Assembly (NCBI RefSeq): GCF_001939735.1
Contig: NZ_MJIL01000053.1
Location: 62,391 to 126,390 of the forward strand
Length of the DNA stretch: 64,000 bases
Direction of reading: 5' to 3'
Origin: Photobacterium proteolyticum
GTDB taxonomy: Bacteria; Pseudomonadota; Gammaproteobacteria; Enterobacterales; Vibrionaceae
Shown here: piece by piece, positions 28,729 through 37,602 of the stretch
How positions within the stretch are numbered: the first letter of the stretch is position 1
Layout of the letters: each line of letters starts with the position of its first letter
Position numbers and translations under genes: made by a program
The notes under the pieces: generated by a model
The model's input: the letters and a program-made list of their open reading frames with translations, nothing else
The model's database searches: none
Told to the model about the DNA's origin: nothing

Positions 28729-29894
28729 TCAGTTACCTCCGCTGCTTGCTTGAAGGCCTGCTCCAAGTCGGCAATCAGATCACTTGGATCTTCAAGTCCC
28801 ACCGACAAGCGTAGCAGCGACGGCTTTATCCCGGCTTCGACCTGAGCCTCGTCAGACATGGCGCGATGCGTCATACTCGCAGGATGAGCTATCAGGCTTT
28901 CCGTCCCTCCCAGCGATTCCGCCAACGAAAAGCATGTCAATGCAGAGACAAATACTTCAAGCTGACGGTAACTACCGGCCAGCTCGAAGCTGAGCATCGA
29001 GCCAAATCCTTTTTGCTGCTTGACGGCAATATCATGGCCAGGGTGATCGGGCTGGCTCGGATGATAAATCTGGCCGACCAGCGACTGGGTCTGCAGGTAG
29101 GCCAGCACTTGGGCACTGTTTTCCTCGTGCATTTTCATCCGCGGCGCAAGGGTACGTAATCCACGCAAGGTCAGGTAGGCATCAAACGGCGCCCCGGTCG
29201 CCCCGATACAGTTGGCCCACCAGGCTATATTCTCGGCCTGTTCGGCCTCTTTGGAAATCAGCACCCCACCAACCACATCGGAATGGCCGTTGATATATTT
29301 CGTGGTCGAGTGGACAACAAAATCAGCGCCCAGCGCGATAGGCTGCTGCAGGATAGGTGACAAGAAAGTGTTATCGACCGCCACCAACGCACCGACTTGC
29401 TTGCTCTGTTCACACAGTTCGGCGACATCCACCACCCGGAGCAGCGGGTTAGACGGGGTTTCTACCCAAACCAGCTTTGGCTTTCTGGCCAGTGCTGCCG
29501 CCAATACATCCGGATCGGACTGATCAATAAACTCAACCTTAAAGTCGCCTTTACCCGCCCGGGTGTTAAACAGGCGGTAGGTACCGCCATAGCAGTCATG
29601 GGGGGCTATCACCAAATCATCCGGTCCCAGCAAGGCAGAAGCCAGCAAATTGATCGCTGCCGTCCCGCAATTGGTAACCACGCCGCCGGCCCCGCCCTCG
29701 AGCTCAGACAAGGCATCTGCAAGCATATTTCGAGTCGGGTTGCCGGAACGTGAATAATCATATTGAGGAAGATCACCCAGCTGTGGGAAGCTATAGGTAG
29801 AAGTCAGGTAAATTGGCGGAACGACAGCGTTATGCTGCGTGTCTGATTCAATACCGGTACGTACGGCAACGGTGGCAAGCTTCTTGTCACTCAT
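28725..29894 (-). CDS. metB: Cystathionine gamma-synthase
   Basis: PLP enzyme that joins O-succinylhomoserine and cysteine to cystathionine. The start is set at MSDKKLATVAVRTG with GGAAAG upstream (389 residues); an upstream start at 29927 would add residues not seen in the family. Motifs are YSRSGNPTRNMLADALSELEGG, the PLP aspartate region VWVETPSNPLLRVVD and the PLP lysine in VVHSTTKYINGHSDVVGG. It diverges from the metJ repressor gene, with four tandem MetJ boxes between them. Confidence 0.97.
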   Translation of the reverse strand: MSDKKLATVAVRTGIESDTQHNAVVPPIYLTSTYSFPQLGDLPQYDYSRSGNPTRNMLADALSELEGGAGGVVTNCGTAAINLLASALLGPDDLVIAPHDCYGGTYRLFNTRAGKGDFKVEFIDQSDPDVLAAALARKPKLVWVETPSNPLLRVVDVAELCEQSKQVGALVAVDNTFLSPILQQPIALGADFVVHSTTKYINGHSDVVGGVLISKEAEQAENIAWWANCIGATGAPFDAYLTLRGLRTLAPRMKMHEENSAQVLAYLQTQSLVGQIYHPSQPDHPGHDIAVKQQKGFGSMLSFELAGSYRQLEVFVSALTCFSLAESLGGTESLIAHPASMTHRAMSDEAQVEAGIKPSLLRLSVGLEDPSDLIADLEQAFKQAAEVTE

Positions 29895-29968
29895 ATTTAC
29901 TTTCCTTGTCTGGGGCAAGCCCTGCATTCGAATAACTTTTAATCAACAACATTAACCACATTTATTTG

Positions 29969-30000
29969 GGACGTCAACACTTCTAGACGTCTATATGTCT
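29969..30000. promoter_or_regulatory. Four tandem MetJ boxes between metB and metJ
   Basis: Four contiguous 8-bp units matching AGACGTCT at 6, 6, 8 and 6 of 8 positions (the third, 29985-29992, is perfect). They lie in the divergent metB-metJ promoter region and should mediate both metBL repression and metJ autoregulation. Confidence 0.88.
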
Positions 30001-30077
30001 TTGCTTATGGCAGTAAATCCCGCTAAAATTCACCCATATTAAATTTATTGAATCCAACATCGCTGAGAAGGTAAAAA

Positions 30078-30395
30078 ATGGCAGAGTGGAATGGCGAATA
30101 CATCAGCCCATATGCGGAGCACGGTAAGAAAAACGAACAAGTAAAGAAAATCACCGTTTCGATTCCATTAAAGGTACTCAAAATCCTGACTGACGAGCGC
30201 ACCCGCCGCCAGGTCAACAACCTGCGTCACGCAACCAACAGTGAGCTGCTGTGCGAAGCCTTCCTGCATGCCTACACAGGGCAGCCGCTACCGACTGATG
30301 ATGACATCCGTAAAGACCGCCCTGACGATCTGCCGGCAGAAGCCAAGGAGCTGATGGAAGAAATGGGCATAAAATACGAAGACATCAACGAATAA
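30078..30395 (+). CDS. metJ: Methionine repressor MetJ
   Basis: Ribbon-helix-helix repressor that uses S-adenosylmethionine as corepressor. The 105 residues ([21 protein letters not shown]) are close to E. coli MetJ. The DNA-binding beta strand [15 protein letters not shown] and helix [27 protein letters not shown] are clear. It is monocistronic, opposite metBL, with its operators directly upstream. Confidence 0.98.
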   Translation: MAEWNGEYISPYAEHGKKNEQVKKITVSIPLKVLKILTDERTRRQVNNLRHATNSELLCEAFLHAYTGQPLPTDDDIRKDRPDDLPAEAKELMEEMGIKYEDINE

Positions 30396-30409
30396 TACTA
30401 GACTGTTCG

Positions 30410-30650
30410 ATGCAAAAAGCTGACTGTGGCAACAACATTGGAACCACAGTCAGTAAAAATACTGTCTTGACACAACAACTCAGTAACGTGCCTAGCGGCC
30501 CCTCCCTTAACTATCTCAGATAGCAAAGTCCTCCCGTTTAACCCATCTAACCACAACCTTCCGTGGTACAAACCACCCGCTCGCACCGCAACGACAACAT
30601 CCGGAACAAGATCCTGCAGAATAGAATCAAGTACCTTTCCCATACGCTAA
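30410..30650 (-). ncRNA. Candidate minus-strand transcript with its own terminator
   Basis: Between metJ and the malic enzyme gene, a 10-bp perfect stem CTGACTGTGG / CCACAGTCAG (30453-30444 and 30429-30420, 14-nt loop) is followed on the minus strand by CTTTTTGC. That makes it a terminator for minus-strand transcription arising after the malic-enzyme terminator. The upstream 200 nt contain several GGA motifs. An 81-codon frame (30398-30643) overlaps it, but the hairpin falls inside that frame, which argues against coding. No convincing promoter is seen. Confidence 0.3.
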
Positions 30651-30688
30651 AAAGCAAAAAGCCAGCCACACAGTGTGCGGCTGGCTTA
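30651..30688 (-). terminator. Malic enzyme terminator
   Basis: On the minus strand AAGCCAGCC ... GGCTGGCTT is followed by TTTGCTTTTT, 29 bp after the malic enzyme stop codon. Confidence 0.85.
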
Positions 30689-30716
30689 TCGTATTCAACT
30701 GTAATCACTGACTACA

Positions 30717-31964
30717 TCAGTTTTCCATATAGCCCACAGGCATCTCGATCTGCGCGACACCAGAGTCAATGGCCGCCTGGGCAACCGCCTTGGCAACACG
30801 AGGAAGCAGGCGCGAATCCATCGGCTTAGGAATAATATAATCGGCACCGAATTCCAGCTTATCAGCTCCAGCCGCTTTCACAACTTCGGCAGGCACCGGC
30901 TCTTTTGCCAGCTCACGAATGGCATGAACAGCAGCCAGCTTCATTTCGTCATTGATCACGCTGGCGCGCACATCCAGGGCACCACGGAAGATGAACGGGA
31001 AGCAAATCACATTGTTCACCTGGTTCGGGTAATCGGAACGGCCAGTTCCCATCACCAAGTCATCACGCACAGCATGTGCCAGTTCAGGTTTGATCTCTGG
31101 ATCCGGGTTCGAGCAGGCGAACACAACCGGCTTGTCGGCCATCAGCTTAAGCGCTTCCGGCGTCAGCAAGTTAGGACCAGATACGCCAACAAAGATATCG
31201 GCACCTTCAATCACATCTTCCAGCGTACGCTTATCGGTATTGTTGGCAAACAGCTGTTTGTATTCGTTGATATCGTCACGACGGGTATGGATCACTCCCT
31301 TACGATCCAGCATGTAGATTTTCTCGCGCTGGGCACCACACTTGATCAGTAGCTCCATACAAGCAACAGCGGCAGCACCGGCCCCCAGGCAGACAATCAC
31401 AGACTCGCTGACGTTCTTGCCCTGGATCTCAAGGGCATTCAGCATACCCGCTGCGGTTACAATAGCCGTACCATGCTGATCATCGTGGAAGACCGGGATC
31501 GCACAACGCTCAATCAGGCGTTTCTCGATCTCAAAGCAGTCTGGTGCCTTGATGTCTTCCAGGTTGATACCGCCAAACGTATCGGCAATGTTGGCGACCG
31601 TATCAACAAACTCATCGATGGTGCGGTGCTTAACTTCGATATCAATAGAATCCAGACCCGCAAAGCGTTTGAATAGCAATGACTTACCTTCCATCACCGG
31701 CTTAGATGCCAGCGGACCAAGGTTACCCAGGCCCAGGATAGCGGTACCATTGGTAATTACGGCAACCATGTTGCCTTTACCCGTGTACTTGTAAACGTTT
31801 TCTGCGTTTTGAGCGATCTCTCGAACAGGCTCTGCAACACCCGGGCTATAGGCCAGGGCCAGGTCTTCAACCGTATCTGCCGGCTTTGTTAGGGAAATAG
31901 CGGTTTTACCTGGAACAGGGTAAGCGTGGTAGTGCAGTGCTTGTTGACGAAAATCTTCAGACAT
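30717..31964 (-). CDS. NAD(P)-dependent malic enzyme, short form
   Basis: Oxidative decarboxylation of malate to pyruvate. The 415 residues cover the malic N-domain (YSPGVAEPVREIA; VITNGTAILGLGNLGPLASKPVMEGKSLLFK) and the NAD(P)-binding domain (VCLGAGAAAVACMELL). Substrate and metal residues lie in NLEDIKAPDCFEIE and IPVFHDDQHGTA. It lacks the C-terminal phosphotransacetylase-like domain of E. coli MaeB, so it is the compact form found in vibrios and Bacillus. Cofactor preference cannot be told from the sequence by eye. It is monocistronic, with a terminator. Confidence 0.92.
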   Translation of the reverse strand: MSEDFRQQALHYHAYPVPGKTAISLTKPADTVEDLALAYSPGVAEPVREIAQNAENVYKYTGKGNMVAVITNGTAILGLGNLGPLASKPVMEGKSLLFKRFAGLDSIDIEVKHRTIDEFVDTVANIADTFGGINLEDIKAPDCFEIEKRLIERCAIPVFHDDQHGTAIVTAAGMLNALEIQGKNVSESVIVCLGAGAAAVACMELLIKCGAQREKIYMLDRKGVIHTRRDDINEYKQLFANNTDKRTLEDVIEGADIFVGVSGPNLLTPEALKLMADKPVVFACSNPDPEIKPELAHAVRDDLVMGTGRSDYPNQVNNVICFPFIFRGALDVRASVINDEMKLAAVHAIRELAKEPVPAEVVKAAGADKLEFGADYIIPKPMDSRLLPRVAKAVAQAAIDSGVAQIEMPVGYMEN

Positions 31965-32178
31965 AGTGGTCTTGATCCTGAATGAAAATGATGTTCAGTT
32001 CGGTATTGGGAGATAGATCATATTCTATAGCGATACAAAATCCTAGCGCAGCAACGCTGGTCGAGCCAATTAATCCCCACCGGAATACTCAGGTATAGCA
32101 GAATTTTGAACAAACACCGGAATAATGGGTAGAAAATGTGCTACTCGCTACATCAAATAACCAGTAACAAAGAAGGTA

Positions 32179-32236
32179 TATACCCAAACTATCTCAAGAT
32201 GCAGGATTCAGAGCATATTGAGGTAGCTTGGGTATA
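32179..32236. repeat. 58-bp imperfect palindrome with TATACCCAA ends
   Basis: TATACCCAAACTATCTCA (32179-32196) and TGAGGTAGCTTGGGTATA (32219-32236) pair over 18 positions with one mismatch and one G-U, around a 22-nt loop. The terminal TATACCCAA/TTGGGTATA resembles a dispersed palindromic repeat I recall from vibrio genomes. No second copy is present in this window. Confidence 0.7.
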
Positions 32237-32280
32237 AAGGAAAAAACTAATTTTGCCCGCGCCAGATATTGTCCGCAGAT

Positions 32281-32310
32281 AAAAAAAGGGACGCTTGCGC
32301 GTCCCTTTTT
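32281..32310 (-). terminator. rpmE terminator
   Basis: AAAAAGGGACGC-GCAA-GCGTCCCTTTTTTT on the minus strand, 17 bp after the rpmE stop. Confidence 0.92.
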
Positions 32311-32327
32311 CGAAATTCATCTGGCAA

Positions 32328-32540
32328 TTACTTGCTAGAAAGCGCACCGAAACGCTTGTTGAACTTGTCGATACGACCACCAGTGTTAACCTGACGCTGC
32401 TTACCAGTGTAGAAAGGGTGGCACTTGTCGCATACATCAAGGTTGATGTCTTTACCCATAGTAGAGTTAAATACGAAAGTGTTGCCGCAAGAACATTTAG
32501 CGTTCACTGCTGTGTATTCTGGGTGAATACCTTGTTTCAT
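32328..32540 (-). CDS. rpmE: 50S ribosomal protein L31, zinc-binding form
   Basis: The 70 residues [22 protein letters not shown] ... [12 protein letters not shown] match L31. The cysteine set C-S-C ... C-D-K-C marks the zinc-binding (C+) paralogue, which is typically replaced by a zinc-free copy under zinc starvation. It diverges from priA, the usual arrangement in gammaproteobacteria. Confidence 0.98.
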   Translation of the reverse strand: MKQGIHPEYTAVNAKCSCGNTFVFNSTMGKDINLDVCDKCHPFYTGKQRQVNTGGRIDKFNKRFGALSSK

Positions 32541-32782
32541 GGGATAACCTCAAAGCTAAGGCCGTGTCGCTCTCCCGATCCAAAGCCGGGCACCACACGC
32601 GTTAATAACAGTATAACGTTTGGCTATCAGCAAGCTGACACCAATACGATAAATTAGGCGGCGTATAGTAATCAATCACGTCGCCCAGATCAACTAATGC
32701 GCTCCTTTTTTCACCGCTTTGCGCCCGCAGCCGAGCAATGTACACTTCCTAATCTTAGTATATGTGGATTACTCGGTTAGTT

Positions 32783-34984
32783 ATGACGCCCAACATTGCC
32801 CGCGTGGCTCTTCCTGTCCCCCTGGATAAGCTTTTTGATTATTTGATAAAGCCAGGCCAGTCCCCTGTTATCGGCGGCCGGGTTAAGGTGCCTTTTGGCC
32901 CGAAGCAGCTTATCGGGATCGTTATATCACTGACGGATAAATCCGATTTCCCTCAGGCCCAGCTAAAAGCCGTTAACACCGTGCTGGATAGCGAGCCACT
33001 GTGGCATCCGCCCTTGTTCGGCCTGCTGAGTTGGGCCAGCAGCTATTACCAGTACCCGCTCGGCGATACCCTGGCCAATGCCATGCCGACGCTATTGCGC
33101 AAGGGCCGGGAGGCAGCCCCGAGCAGCCTGAAAATGTGGCAGATCACCGAAGCCGGACGCGACCAGCCGCTGGCCGCGCTAAGCCGCGCCCCGCGTCAGG
33201 CTCAGGTGCTCAACACCCTGCGTCATGGCAAAAGCAGCCACGAGAGCTTACTGGCCGAGGAGGTCAGTTCGGCAATACTGAAAACACTGAGTGACAAAGG
33301 CTGGATCGAGGCCCTCGAAGAAATACCAGACCAAAAGAACTGGCAGCGTGATTTTACCGTTACCGAAGAAAAGCCGAAGCTCAACGACGAGCAAGCACTG
33401 GCAGTAGCAACCGTAAATGCCAACCCGGAATTTGGCTGCTACCTGCTGGAAGGTGTAACCGGCTCCGGCAAGACCGAGGTCTACCTCAACCTGCTCGAAC
33501 CGATGCTGGCTGCCGGCAAGCAGGCACTGATCCTGGTACCGGAAATAGGCCTGACCCCGCAGACCATCAACCGCTTCCGCCGCCGCTTCAATGTGCCGCT
33601 GGAAACCGTTCACTCCGGGCTGAATGACACCGAGCGACTGTCATCCTGGCTGGCTGGCAGAGACAACCAGGCAGGCATTATTATCGGCACCCGTTCGGCG
33701 CTGTTTACCCCATTTCGCAACCTTGGCATCATCATTGTCGACGAAGAGCACGATGCCTCGTACAAGCAGCAGGACAGCCTGCGCTATCATGCCCGGGATC
33801 TCGCCGTGATGCGGGCTAACCGGGAGAACATCCCGGTGATCCTCGGCTCGGCCACCCCGGCCCTGGAAAGCCTCCACAATGCCAAAACCGGCAAGTACCA
33901 CCACCTGACACTGACTCGCCGGGCCGGCAATGCCCAGCAGGCACGGCACGGCGTGCTGGATGTCAAAGGGCTCTATCAGGAGGCTGGACTCTCAGCTCCG
34001 CTCATTGCCAGGATGCGCAAACATCTCGAGGCCGGTAACCAGGTCATGCTGTTCCTCAACCGTCGCGGCTATTCCCCGGCCGTGATCTGCCACGAGTGCG
34101 GCTGGCTCGCCGAGTGCAAACGCTGTGATGCCTACTACACCTTCCACCAGCAATCGGGAGAGCTTCGCTGCCACCACTGTGCCACCCAACGGCCGATGAT
34201 GCCCCAATGCGGCAACTGCGGCTCGACCCAGCTCAATGCCGTTGGAGTCGGTACCGAACAGCTGGAGCAGCAGCTGGCAACTTTGTTTCCCGAATACAAG
34301 ACAGTACGTATCGACAGAGACAGCACCCGCCGCAAAGGCAGCCTCGAGAGCTACCTTGAAGCAATAAAAAACAACGAATACCAAATCCTGATCGGGACCC
34401 AGATGCTGGCCAAGGGACACCACTTTCCGGATGTTACCCTGGTCAGCCTAATCGATGTCGACAGTGCCTTGTTCAGCAATGACTTCCGGGCAGCCGAGCG
34501 CCTTGCCCAATTGTTCATCCAGGTAGCCGGGCGGGCCGGACGGGCAAGCAAACCCGGTGAGGTAATATTGCAAACCCACCACCCCGAACACGCTCTGCTT
34601 CAGGCTCTGCTGCATAAAGGCTATGACCAGTTTACCGTCAGTGCACTTGACGAGCGCAGGCAGGCATTCTTGCCCCCATACACCTATCTGACCCTGTTTC
34701 GTGCAGAAGCCAACGAGAGTGAGCTTGTTGAGCAATTTTTACAGCAAGTTCGCGGCATTTTTGAGTCCAGCCCGCTCTATTGCCAAGAGACACCGGTGAT
34801 GGGACCCAACCCTGCCCCATTGTCGCGCCGTGCCGGCCGCTATCGCTGGCAGTTACTGCTCCAGACGCCGGATCGCAAGACCTTGCAGCAAATGCTGACC
34901 ATCGCCAAGCCGGCTATCCAACTGCTGCCTCTGGCCAGGAAAGTCAGGTGGTCGATTGATGTCGAACCGCAGGATTTAACTTAA
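32783..34984 (+). CDS. priA: Primosomal protein N', replication-restart helicase PriA
   Basis: 3'-5' helicase that reloads the replisome at abandoned forks. The start is placed at MTPNIARVALPVPLDKLFDY (733 residues); an ATG at 32762 adds seven residues not expected in the family, and neither has a strong ribosome binding site. An N-terminal 3'-BD domain is followed by helicase motifs GVTGSGKTEV (Walker A) and VDEEHDASYKQQ (DEEH). A zinc-binding insert with four Cys-X2-Cys pairs (CHECGWLAECKRC, CHHC, CGNC) and QVAGRAGRASKPGEV (motif VI) complete it. Confidence 0.97.
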   Translation: MTPNIARVALPVPLDKLFDYLIKPGQSPVIGGRVKVPFGPKQLIGIVISLTDKSDFPQAQLKAVNTVLDSEPLWHPPLFGLLSWASSYYQYPLGDTLANAMPTLLRKGREAAPSSLKMWQITEAGRDQPLAALSRAPRQAQVLNTLRHGKSSHESLLAEEVSSAILKTLSDKGWIEALEEIPDQKNWQRDFTVTEEKPKLNDEQALAVATVNANPEFGCYLLEGVTGSGKTEVYLNLLEPMLAAGKQALILVPEIGLTPQTINRFRRRFNVPLETVHSGLNDTERLSSWLAGRDNQAGIIIGTRSALFTPFRNLGIIIVDEEHDASYKQQDSLRYHARDLAVMRANRENIPVILGSATPALESLHNAKTGKYHHLTLTRRAGNAQQARHGVLDVKGLYQEAGLSAPLIARMRKHLEAGNQVMLFLNRRGYSPAVICHECGWLAECKRCDAYYTFHQQSGELRCHHCATQRPMMPQCGNCGSTQLNAVGVGTEQLEQQLATLFPEYKTVRIDRDSTRRKGSLESYLEAIKNNEYQILIGTQMLAKGHHFPDVTLVSLIDVDSALFSNDFRAAERLAQLFIQVAGRAGRASKPGEVILQTHHPEHALLQALLHKGYDQFTVSALDERRQAFLPPYTYLTLFRAEANESELVEQFLQQVRGIFESSPLYCQETPVMGPNPAPLSRRAGRYRWQLLLQTPDRKTLQQMLTIAKPAIQLLPLARKVRWSIDVEPQDLT

Positions 34985-35157
34985 AATGAACAATGCGACT
35001 CATGTCACACATTGAATGTAATTTATGCTATTTCGAGCATGTTTAATCCCCGACGGAGCGCCTACAATAGTAGGCTCGCTGGTATAGGTATCTGCCCGGT
35101 TTGGCTATGATCCTCCGGCAATAATGAGAGAAATATAAATAGAGAGGAACTGTAATT

Positions 35158-36162
35158 ATGGCGACAATGAAGGATGTTGCCCAGCTCGCCGGTGTCTCAA
35201 CAGCCACGGTCTCCCGTGCCTTGATGAACCCGGAGAAAGTGTCGGCTTCAACCCGAAAAAAAGTTGAACAGGCCGTCATGGATGCTGGCTACTCACCCAA
35301 CTCGCTGGCTAGGAATCTTCGTCGTAACGAATCAAAAACCATTGTCACTATCGTGCCGGACATCTGTGATCCTTACTTTACAGAGATTATCCGGGGTATC
35401 GAGGAAGCCGCCATGGAACATGGCTACCTGGTACTGCTAGGCGACAGTGGTCAGCAAAAGACCCGTGAGAACTCATTCGTCAATCTTGTCTTCACCAAGC
35501 AGGCTGACGGTATGTTACTGCTCGGCACGGACCTGCCGTTCGATGTCAGCAAACCCGAGCAAAAAAATCTGCCGCCGATGGTCATGGCGTGCGAGTTTGC
35601 CCCGGAGCTTGAGCTTCCGACCGTTCATATCGACAACCTGACTGCCGCCTTTGAGGCCGTCAACTACCTGACCCAGATGGGACACAAGCGCATTGCCCAA
35701 ATTTCCGGGCCTGACTCGGCAGCACTGTGCCAGTTCCGATCGCAAGGCTACCAACAGGCATTGCGTCGTGCAGGCGTCGAACTCAACCCGGCCTATACCG
35801 TCAAGGGTGATTTCACGTTCGCAGCCGGTGCCCGCGCCGTCACCGCCCTGCTGTCCCTGCCCGAGCCACCAACGGCGCTGTTGTGCCATAACGATGTCAT
35901 GGCCATCGGAGCCATGCAGCAAGCCAAGCGTCTGGGTTTCCGGGTACCGCAAGATTTATCGATTGTCGGCTTCGATGACATCCAGTTCGCCGAATACTGC
36001 GATCCGCCTCTGACCACTGTATCTCAGCCACGCTATGAAATCGGCCGTCAGTCGATGCTGATGTTGCTTGAAATCCTCAAGGGCAAGGAGATCTCATCAG
36101 GCTCCCGCCTGCTCGATGCCAAGCTGGTGATCCGGGAAAGTGCCGCACCACCGGCCCAGTAA
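35158..36162 (+). CDS. cytR: LacI-family nucleoside repressor CytR
   Basis: Represses nucleoside uptake and catabolism genes together with CRP; in V. cholerae it also controls competence. The 334 residues begin with the LacI helix-turn-helix MATMKDVAQLAGVSTATVSRALMNPEKVSASTR and the hinge NSLARNLRRNES, followed by a periplasmic-binding-like domain. It sits between priA and ftsN as in E. coli. A hairpin (35057-35079) lies in the upstream region, but no CytR half-sites are evident there. Confidence 0.95.
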   Translation: MATMKDVAQLAGVSTATVSRALMNPEKVSASTRKKVEQAVMDAGYSPNSLARNLRRNESKTIVTIVPDICDPYFTEIIRGIEEAAMEHGYLVLLGDSGQQKTRENSFVNLVFTKQADGMLLLGTDLPFDVSKPEQKNLPPMVMACEFAPELELPTVHIDNLTAAFEAVNYLTQMGHKRIAQISGPDSAALCQFRSQGYQQALRRAGVELNPAYTVKGDFTFAAGARAVTALLSLPEPPTALLCHNDVMAIGAMQQAKRLGFRVPQDLSIVGFDDIQFAEYCDPPLTTVSQPRYEIGRQSMLMLLEILKGKEISSGSRLLDAKLVIRESAAPPAQ

Positions 36163-36326
36163 CCGGAACACAGCCCCAATGTGAGCTTATGTTTTGGGCA
36201 TAAGCTCACAAAATTCACCCAATGGCGTGCAAGCATTTCGTCCAGATCTGATCCCAGCACTAGTCAGCCCCAGCGCAACTTTGTAACATAGCGAGAATTG
36301 TTTTCCCCGTTGTGTTTATTCTAACT

Positions 36327-36899
36327 GTGGCCACAAAAGATTATGTAAAGCGCGGACGCTCGCCGAAAAAGCCAGCCCGTAACACGCGTAAAGCCCCTGC
36401 CTCCGGCGGCTTCCCGATAAAATGGGCACTGATAGCATTGTGCCTGGTCAGCGCACTCGGCTACGGCCTGTATTTCCTGTCAACGACGCCGGCTCCCCAG
36501 CCCGAGACCGTGCAGCCAAAACCCGCGCCGAAGCCACAGCCGAAACCCGCCGTTAAGGCGCAAGAGAAAAAGCTGCCGCCGAAACCGGAAGAGAAATGGC
36601 GCTATATCGAGGAGCTGGAAAACAAGGAAGTCCCGGTCGAAGCCAAGAAAGAGCAGAAGCCGAGCCGCCCTTACCTCATGCAGTGTGGCGCCTATCGCAG
36701 CCAGGATCAGGCCGAACAGCGCAAGGCCATGATTGCCTTCCAGGGCTTGACCAGCCAGGTCAAGATCAGCCAGGGCGAGAAAGGCAACTGGTACCGGGTG
36801 ATCCTCGGTCCTTACCCGCAAAAGCGCAAAGCCGAAAGTGACCGCAACATGCTGCGCCGGGCCGGTATCGAGCCTTGTGCTATCTGGTTCTGGGAATAA
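36327..36899 (+). CDS. ftsN: Cell division protein FtsN, short form
   Basis: Late division protein that triggers septal peptidoglycan synthesis. The GTG at 36327, giving MATKDYVKRGRSPKKP (190 residues), matches family N-termini better than the GTG at 36312. It shows a basic cytoplasmic tail, a membrane span (WALIALCLVSALGYGLYFL), a Pro/Lys-rich stretch and the essential periplasmic motif PPKPEEKWRYIEELENKEV, which aligns with the E. coli E domain. A C-terminal SPOR domain (YLMQCGAYRSQDQAEQRKAM) ends the protein. The long Gln-rich linker of E. coli FtsN (319 residues) is missing. Confidence 0.93.
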   Translation: MATKDYVKRGRSPKKPARNTRKAPASGGFPIKWALIALCLVSALGYGLYFLSTTPAPQPETVQPKPAPKPQPKPAVKAQEKKLPPKPEEKWRYIEELENKEVPVEAKKEQKPSRPYLMQCGAYRSQDQAEQRKAMIAFQGLTSQVKISQGEKGNWYRVILGPYPQKRKAESDRNMLRRAGIEPCAIWFWE

Positions 36900-36939
36900 A
36901 CGGCCCCGCCCCGGAAAGCCCGCAACATCAGGTTCAAGG

Positions 36940-36963
36940 AAAAGGATGCAGCCGCATCCTTTT
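36940..36963 (+). terminator. ftsN terminator
   Basis: AAAAGGATGC-AGCC-GCATCCTTTT followed by CTTTTTC, 40 bp after ftsN. It separates ftsN from the heat-shock unit hslVU. Confidence 0.8.
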
Positions 36964-36982
36964 CTTTTTCCAATCCCGATAC

Positions 36983-37011
36983 CTTGAAAAAAACTTTTCC
37001 CACCCCCAGAT
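36983..37011 (+). promoter_or_regulatory. Sigma-32 heat-shock promoter of hslVU
   Basis: CTTGAAA (36983-36989), a 14-bp spacer and CCCCAGAT (37004-37011) match the RpoH consensus CTTGAAA-N(11-16)-CCCCATNT with one mismatch. It lies 54 bp before hslV, a known heat-shock gene in enteric bacteria. Confidence 0.82.
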
Positions 37012-37064
37012 AAGCATTAATACCGATACCGGCACAGGCCGGAGAGACTCAAAGAGGTAAAACC

Positions 37065-37592
37065 GTGACAACTATCGTATCTGTACGTCGAAACGGTAAA
37101 GTCGTTATCGCCGGTGATGGCCAGGTTTCCCTGGGCAATACCGTAATGAAAGGTAACGCTCGCAAAGTGCGCCGTTTATACAACAACAAAGTTCTAGCAG
37201 GCTTTGCCGGCGGCACGGCTGATGCCTTCACCCTATTCGAGCGTTTTGAGCGCAAGCTGGAAATGCACCAGGGCCATCTTCTCAAGTCAGCCGTCGAGCT
37301 AGCCAAAGACTGGCGCACCGACCGTATGCTGCGCAAGCTAGAGGCCCTTCTTGCTGTAGCCGATGAAACCGGCTCCCTGATCATCACCGGCAACGGTGAC
37401 GTCGTCCAACCGGAAAATGATCTGATTGCAATCGGCTCCGGTGGTAATTTTGCCCAGGCAGCAGCAACGGCCCTGCTGGAGAATACCGATCTCAGCGCCC
37501 GTGAAATTGCGGAAAAATCACTGAACATTGCCGGTGATATCTGTGTCTTCACCAATCACCAACATACAATCGAAGAACTTGATACCAAGTAA
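37065..37592 (+). CDS. hslV: ATP-dependent protease subunit HslV (ClpQ)
   Basis: Proteasome-like threonine protease that works with HslU. It starts at GTG with AGAGG upstream. After removal of Met, the catalytic threonine of [28 protein letters not shown] is exposed. The 175 residues also carry the conserved [19 protein letters not shown]. hslU begins 10 bp after its stop. A sigma-32 promoter lies upstream. Confidence 0.98.
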   Translation: MTTIVSVRRNGKVVIAGDGQVSLGNTVMKGNARKVRRLYNNKVLAGFAGGTADAFTLFERFERKLEMHQGHLLKSAVELAKDWRTDRMLRKLEALLAVADETGSLIITGNGDVVQPENDLIAIGSGGNFAQAAATALLENTDLSAREIAEKSLNIAGDICVFTNHQHTIEELDTK

Positions 37593-37602
37593 GGAAGCCG
37601 TA

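Larger units (their letters stand above)
30396..30716. other. Intergenic region metJ - malic enzyme
   Basis: A 321-bp stretch between convergent genes. It holds the hairpin at 30420-30453, the malic enzyme terminator at 30651-30688 and the candidate transcript described above. No clear terminator reads on the metJ strand. Confidence 0.6.
31965..32327. other. Intergenic region malic enzyme - rpmE
   Basis: A 363-bp stretch holding the upstream region of the malic enzyme gene, a 58-bp inverted repeat (32179-32236) and the rpmE terminator. No gene is seen. Confidence 0.65.

Noticed and set aside
30398-30643. An 81-codon minus-strand frame between metJ and the malic enzyme gene
   Set aside because: A 10-bp terminator hairpin lies inside its 3' end, and no family pattern or clear ribosome site is visible. 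It is treated as a possible non-coding transcript instead.
35057-35079. Hairpin AGCGCCTAC / GTAGGCTCGCT before cytR as a terminator of priA
   Set aside because: No T-run follows and the stem has a bulge. It could be a priA 3' or cytR 5' hairpin, but the evidence is thin.
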